Shown here in pieces: positions 6,643 to 9,277 of a DNA stretch of 9,277 bases. Under the pieces are notes generated by a model, which saw only the letters and a program-made list of their open reading frames with translations, did not search any database and was not told where the DNA came from. A program made the translations under genes and the position numbers. Position 1 is the first letter of the stretch, and every line of letters begins with the position of its first letter. The DNA comes from JANRKN01 sp033763435 (GTDB lineage: Bacteria > Planctomycetota > Phycisphaerae > Phycisphaerales > UBA1924): contig JANRKN010000149.1 in assembly GCA_033763435.1 (NCBI GenBank), positions 1 to 9,277 on the forward strand. Direction: 5' to 3'.

Positions 6643-6983
6643 GTGCTCACCGGCTCGCGCCGGAACACCGCGACGATGTCCTCCACCGGCACGACGAACA
6701 GGCGGTTGTCGCCCTCAAAGTCGACCGGGATCGCGTGCTTGGGGTTGAACAGCACGCGGTCGTACTTCTCGATCGGGTAATCCTGGTCGCGCTCCACCTG
6801 GGCCGACACCGCGACGATGCGGCCAGTCAGCGTGGGGATCTCGATCTTGTCGGGCAGGTGAATGCCCATCTTGGTCTGCTTCTTGTCCTCGTCCTTGCGG
6901 AGGAGCACGCGCTTGCCGATGGGCTCGACAATCTCGAGACCCTTCCCGCCGCGCGAAGACTTGGGCGCATCATGCTCAGCCAT
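6639..6983 (-). CDS. groES: GroES-like co-chaperonin, divergent
   Basis: The predicted protein has 114 residues, against about 97 for classical GroES. The extra length is a polar N-terminal extension (about 1-15). The fold pattern is visible: I-G-K-R-V-L-L-R-K (22-30), a mobile-loop region at about 32-50 with GIHLPD where classical proteins have GGIVLP, T-G-R-I-V-A-V-S (53-60), Y-D-R-V-L-F-N (74-80) and E-D-I-V-A-V-F (101-107). GroES caps the GroEL chamber through the hydrophobic I-V-L tripeptide of the mobile loop. Here it reads I41-H42-L43, a polar change in the middle. No groEL lies next to it; it is paired instead with aroA through a GTGA overlap, so it may be a second, specialised copy. 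ATG 6983 is preceded by AGGA at a 9-base gap, a weak ribosome binding site. The same bases form TAGGAT (6992-6997), a possible -10 box that would make the mRNA almost leaderless. Confidence 0.8.
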   Translation of the reverse strand: MAEHDAPKSSRGGKGLEIVEPIGKRVLLRKDEDKKQTKMGIHLPDKIEIPTLTGRIVAVSAQVERDQDYPIEKYDRVLFNPKHAIPVDFEGDNRLFVVPVEDIVAVFRREPVST

Positions 6984-7016
6984 GCGGGCCGATCCTAGTC
7001 GCGCCGGCGCAAGAGA

Positions 7017-7068
7017 GGGCCGCGGGACCGGGCCGCGGGCGGTACGATGGCCCCGCGATTCGGTCCCG
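7017..7068 (+). promoter_or_regulatory. G+C-rich repeats and two-part hairpin between groES-like gene and apt
   Basis: The 122 bases between the two divergent start codons carry a perfect 10-bp direct repeat, GGGCCGCGGG at 7017-7026 and 7030-7039 (13-bp step). They also carry a nested inverted repeat: CGGGACCG (7023-7030) with CGGTCCCG (7061-7068), and inside it CGCGGG (7034-7039) with CCCGCG (7052-7057). TACGAT (7043-7048) sits in the loop and is a weak -10 candidate. The hairpin ends 27 bases before the apt ribosome binding site. It may be a leader structure or an operator; chance is not excluded in such G+C-rich DNA. Confidence 0.3.
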
Positions 7069-7095
7069 GTGACTTGGCCTCGGCGATCAGGTGAC

Positions 7096-7100
7096 GGAGG
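7096..7100 (+). promoter_or_regulatory. Ribosome binding site that points to a TTG start for apt
   Basis: GGAGG is followed after 5 bases by TTG 7106. An in-frame GTG exists at 7091, but the GGAGG would then lie inside the coding region and nothing comparable precedes that GTG. Confidence 0.6.
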
Positions 7101-7105
7101 TCCCG

Positions 7106-7624
7106 TTGGAACAGCTCAAAGCGCTCATCCGCGACGTGCCCGACTTCCCCAAGCCCGGCATCGTCTTCAAGGACTTCACGCCCATGCTCGCCGACCCGCG
7201 CGGCCTCGCGCTCGCCGTCGAGCTCATGGCCAATCCCTACCGCACCGCCGGCGTGGACTACGTCGTCGGCGCCGAGTCGCGCGGCTTCATCTTCGGCACC
7301 GCCGTCGCCCAAGCCCTCTCCGCCGGCTTTATCCCCATCCGCAAGCCCGGCAAGCTCCCACGCGCCGTCCGCAGCGTCTCCTACCAGCTCGAGTACGGCT
7401 CCGACACCGTCCAGATCCACGCCGACGCACTCACGCCCGGTTCCAACGTCCTCCTCGTCGACGACCTGCTCGCGACCGGCGGCACGCTCTCGGCCTGCGG
7501 CGAACTCATCGCCCAGTCCGGCGCGAACATCGTCGGCCTCACCGTGCTCATCGAACTGCTCGCCCTCCGCGGACGCGACAAGGTCCGACACCTCGGCGAT
7601 GTCCACGCCGTGCTGACGTACTGA
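7106..7624 (+). CDS. apt: Adenine phosphoribosyltransferase
   Basis: Apt salvages adenine: adenine plus PRPP gives AMP and pyrophosphate, in the cytoplasm. With the TTG start the protein has 172 residues, close to the 170 or so of Bacillus-type enzymes. It begins with the usual I-x-x-V-P-D-F-P-K-P-G-I-x-F-K-D pattern (8-23). Also visible are ESRGFIFG (57-64), RKPGKLP (79-85), the Y-x-L-E-Y-G segment (93-98) and the PRPP-binding loop VLLVDDLLATGGT (115-127). All are diagnostic of Apt and not of other phosphoribosyltransferases. The start was chosen for the GGAGG at 5-base spacing; GTG 7091 would add five residues. The gene is transcribed alone, divergent from the groES-like gene and convergent with the PEP-CTERM-like gene. 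GAGCCTCG (7623-7630), at the stop codon, can pair with CGAGGCTC (7655-7662), but no T-tract follows, so its own terminator is unclear. Confidence 0.96.
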   Translation: MEQLKALIRDVPDFPKPGIVFKDFTPMLADPRGLALAVELMANPYRTAGVDYVVGAESRGFIFGTAVAQALSAGFIPIRKPGKLPRAVRSVSYQLEYGSDTVQIHADALTPGSNVLLVDDLLATGGTLSACGELIAQSGANIVGLTVLIELLALRGRDKVRHLGDVHAVLTY

Positions 7625-7669
7625 GCCTCGAAGACAAAGCGACGTCTCGCGTCCCGAGGCTCGCGACAC

Positions 7670-7705
7670 AAAAAAGAACCGACGCCCGCTGCACCGGGCG
7701 TCGGT
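7670..7705 (-). terminator. Rho-independent terminator of the PEP-CTERM-like gene at 7794-8486
   Basis: ACCGACGCCCG (7678-7688) and CGGGCGTCGGT (7695-7705) form a perfect 11-bp stem around a 6-base loop. On the minus strand it is followed by TTCTTTTTT (7670-7678, overlapping the last stem base). It lies about 88 bases after the stop codon. No T-run follows on the plus strand, so it serves the minus-strand gene and not apt. Confidence 0.92.
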
Positions 7706-7793
7706 CGAGGTTGCAAACAGTGGGGGGCTCGTCCGGCCAGATCCGCGTGTCTCTCTCTCAGTCGCGGTTCCGCCCGAACTCACCCATCGAGAC

Positions 7794-8486
7794 TTAGCGG
7801 CGGCGGCGACCGGCCGTCAGACCCGCCAGACCCAGCAGGGCCAGCGAACCGGGGGTCGGGATCACGTTGATGAAGCCCGAGGTGCCGCGGGCGCCGGCCG
7901 CGTCGAGGGTCACCGTCACGTCCGGGCCGCTCGACGCCGTCGAGGCGTACAGGCGGACGCGGTTGGAGCGGAGGTTGCCCGTGTAGATCTCAAGCTGACG
8001 CAGGGCCGTGTTGCTAGCAGCCAGGTTGTAGTTGAACGCGAAGACCACGACCGACTTGCTGCTGCTGAAGTTCGTGCCAGCCGAGGTGGGAGCCTGCTGG
8101 AAGATCGAAATCTGGCCGCCGGTCGAGTCGGTGTTGTCGCCGGCGACATCGATGCGGAGCCGGTTCGGGACGTTGGTGAAGGTGGCGAGGTTCTGAGCGC
8201 CGAAGTTGAACGGAGCGAGGCGGCCGTTGCCCGCGCCCGTGATGGTCGCGCTGTCATTGTTCGCGCCAGCGCCGTCGATACGGATGCTCGCCAGAGCGTC
8301 AGCCAGGCCCGCGGCCTGACCATCCCAGCTGATCACCATGCGCACCTTGACCGACGCGCCGGGCAGAACGCTCACCGACGAAACCCAGCTGGCGCCGTCG
8401 AACACTTCGTACTTGATCGAAGCGGTCTGAGCCTGAGCCGCCCCGGCCAGGCCCGCGAGAGCCACCAACGTCACAATCTTCTTCAT
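7794..8486 (-). CDS. PEP-CTERM-like secreted protein, tandem copy 1
   Basis: The predicted protein has 230 residues. A signal peptide (MKKIVTLVALAGLAGAAQA) is cut after A-Q-A at 19. The body is an exported, probably all-beta domain rich in Ala, Ser, Asn and Thr; one segment (V-R-M-V-I-S-W-D-G) and its length recall small cohesin-like or other surface beta-sandwich domains, but I cannot assign a family. The tail at 209-230 has IPTPG, an ALLGLAGL-type hydrophobic stretch and RRRR, and the protein ends there. ATG 8486 is taken as the start because it opens the signal peptide and has GGAGAGA at 8491-8497; the 14 upstream in-frame residues (from 8528) lie in the leader hairpin and look non-coding. 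The gene next on the same strand (8993-9277) is a paralogue. Sorting would need an exosortase-type enzyme encoded elsewhere. Confidence 0.85.
   Translation of the reverse strand: MKKIVTLVALAGLAGAAQAQTASIKYEVFDGASWVSSVSVLPGASVKVRMVISWDGQAAGLADALASIRIDGAGANNDSATITGAGNGRLAPFNFGAQNLATFTNVPNRLRIDVAGDNTDSTGGQISIFQQAPTSAGTNFSSSKSVVVFAFNYNLAASNTALRQLEIYTGNLRSNRVRLYASTASSGPDVTVTLDAAGARGTSGFINVIPTPGSLALLGLAGLTAGRRRR
7831..7871. repeat. 41-bp near-identical stretch shared with 9036-9076
   Basis: The bases encoding the I-N/x-V-I-P-T-P-G and following hydrophobic residues in the two tandem PEP-CTERM-like genes match at 39 of 41 positions (7831-7871 against 9036-9076). The flanks are much less alike. This is the best-conserved DNA between the copies and may reflect recent duplication or gene conversion. 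Confidence 0.7.
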
Positions 8487-8521
8487 TTCGTCTCTCCAGG
8501 CTATGAGCGGCCTTCCGGCCA
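8487..8521 (-). promoter_or_regulatory. Leader hairpin with GNRA loop plus ribosome binding site
   Basis: On the minus strand GGCC (8520-8517), GGAA (8516-8513) and GGCC (8512-8509) form a short stem with a GNRA loop; a T-G pair (8521/8508) can extend it. CATAG follows at 8505-8501, then GGAGAGA at 8497-8491, with the GGAG core 7 bases before the ATG. The order matches the leader at 1543-1574. Confidence 0.45.
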
Positions 8522-8922
8522 GCCTCAATCTCTCGGATCCGGAGTCTCGAGCGTGCCGACGCCCGACGGCTCCGCGACCTCACGGGAGAACATGCCACCA
8601 CTTCCGCCGCGTGCCACCCTTTCCGGTGCATTCCGCAGAGGTTTCCCACTCGGAATACACCAACCCGTTCTTTCCCTAGGCGTCAATCGCCTCGAGAAAG
8701 GCCGGTCTGGGTGCCAACGACGTCGTCTGGCATTGCCTGGATTTCAGATCATGACCGATTGTGCCGTGATGTGACCCTTATCGGGGCCGGAACCGAGCCC
8801 GACCCGTGACCCTGAAGACCCGAACTGCCCATCGCGCAGAGTGACCGCTCTGTCCGATGGGAGACCGACCCAAATATGCCTCACAATGACGAGATCGGCC
8901 AGCGGTTCAGACCGCAGGGTCC
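8522..8922. other. 400-base non-coding stretch with a hairpin and spaced repeats
   Basis: No credible gene lies here. It is the upstream region of the PEP-CTERM-like gene ending at 7794. On the minus strand TTGACG (around 8680-8685) is a -35-like hexamer without a good -10 at normal spacing. A strong hairpin lies at 8828-8861: CCCATCG pairs with CGATGGG and, after a 2+2 internal loop, CAGAG pairs with CTCTG around a 6-base loop. It has no T-tract on either side, so it is not a simple terminator. GTGACC occurs on the plus strand at 8771, 8806 and 8841, steps of exactly 35 bp; the first two copies extend to GTGACCCT. Confidence 0.5.
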
Positions 8923-8923
8923 C

Positions 8924-8958
8924 AAAAACAACACGGACCCCGGCGATGGCCGGGGCCC
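8924..8958 (-). terminator. Rho-independent terminator of the right-end PEP-CTERM-like gene
   Basis: On the minus strand GGGCCCCGGC pairs with GCCGGGGTCC (10 bp including one G-T pair) around a CATC loop, at 8935-8958. GTGTTGTTTTT follows at 8934-8924. It is placed 34 bases after the stop codon at 8993. Confidence 0.9.
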
Positions 8959-8992
8959 GAGTGTGCGTGGGGTGTACGGACGGGCTTCGGGC

Positions 8993-9277
8993 TTAGTTGG
9001 CCCGACGACGGCGACCAGCCGCCAGCGCGCCCAGGCCCAGCAGGGCGAGCGAGCCGGGGGTCGGGATCACGTTGATCGTCGCCTTGCCCTCGTTCGCCGC
9101 GCTCCAGGGAGCGGTGAGGTCCGGGGCCGACGAGGCCGACGTGGCGTAGAGGCGGGCGCGGTTGTTGCGGACGTTGCCCGTCTCGACCGTGAGCGAACGC
9201 AGAGCGTTGTTCGCGCCGGCGAGGTTGTACGTGAAGGTGAAGACCACCACCGAACGAGCGGTCACGAAGTTCGTGCC
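8993..9277 (-). CDS. PEP-CTERM-like secreted protein, tandem copy 2 (N-terminal part outside window)
   Basis: The visible part is the last 94 residues; the reading frame runs off the right edge, so the GTG at 9265 is probably an internal valine. The segment aligns without interruption to the last part of the neighbour ending at 7794, from G-T-N-F through S-V-V-V-F, T-G-N-x-R-x-N-R and R-L-Y-A to I-N-V-I-P-T-P-G. Roughly 60 percent of residues are identical by eye; a two-residue gap lies just before the sorting tail. The tail has IPTPG, an ALLGLG hydrophobic run, RRRR and two extra residues (Ala-Asn). The body is an exported beta-rich domain of unknown function. The gene has its own terminator (8924-8958), so the two copies are separate transcription units although tandem. 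Confidence 0.82.
   Translation of the reverse strand, partial: GTNFVTARSVVVFTFTYNLAGANNALRSLTVETGNVRNNRARLYATSASSAPDLTAPWSAANEGKATINVIPTPGSLALLGLGALAAGRRRRAN

Noticed and set aside
7623..7662. GAGCCTCG/CGAGGCTC pairing after apt as its terminator
   Set aside because: An 8-bp stem with a long interior and no T-tract on the plus strand; it does not meet the rho-independent pattern.
7751..7759. Short CT dinucleotide run after the PEP-CTERM-like stop
   Set aside because: Only four to five units; too short to call a repeat with function.
6862..7797. 311-codon plus-strand frame across the groES-like/apt region
   Set aside because: It overlaps apt in another frame and has an Arg/His/Pro-rich composition; apt is unambiguous.
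8553..8774. Possible 73-residue plus-strand gene in the gap between the tandem PEP-CTERM-like genes
   Set aside because: No ribosome binding site, no recognisable domain, and it is antisense to the upstream region of the 7794-8486 gene; codon use does not match the neighbours.

Overview
The window is G+C-rich and encodes only bacterial proteins. Two complete proteins and one cut off by the right edge end in an IPTPG motif, a short Ala/Leu/Gly-rich hydrophobic stretch and an RRRR cluster. This is a PEP-CTERM-like sorting tail, and the exact form is one I associate with Planctomycetota, especially Phycisphaerae/Phycisphaerales. The lineage is an inference from these tails and the G+C content; there is no rRNA in the window to confirm it. 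No mobile element, CRISPR array, tRNA or defence system was seen.

Left part (1-1574): the 3' end of a membrane-anchored family 2 glycosyltransferase (+) overlaps tail-to-tail with a cytoplasmic LolA/DUF2092-like protein of unknown function (-). A gap of about 380 bases follows. It holds A/T-rich 10-bp repeats, a perfect dyad, a canonical G-quadruplex motif and a GNRA-tetraloop hairpin, all upstream of the first PEP-CTERM-like protein.

Middle (1575-5226, all +): the PEP-CTERM-like protein ends at a strong terminator with a UUCG loop. Next come two exported amidohydrolase paralogues joined by a GTGA stop/start overlap. The first keeps the metal-binding residues; the second has replaced every one of them while keeping the fold signatures. 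This looks like an enzyme and pseudoenzyme pair and is the most interesting item in the window.

Housekeeping block (5248-7624): aroA (EPSP synthase) and a divergent GroES-like co-chaperonin are read on the minus strand, also joined by a GTGA overlap. Divergently, apt (adenine phosphoribosyltransferase) is read on the plus strand, probably from a TTG start.

Right part (7670-9277, all -): two tandem paralogous PEP-CTERM-like secreted proteins, each with its own rho-independent terminator. The second is cut by the window edge. The leaders of the two complete PEP-CTERM-like genes share a layout: a short GNRA hairpin, then CATAG, then a GGAGAGA-type ribosome binding site.
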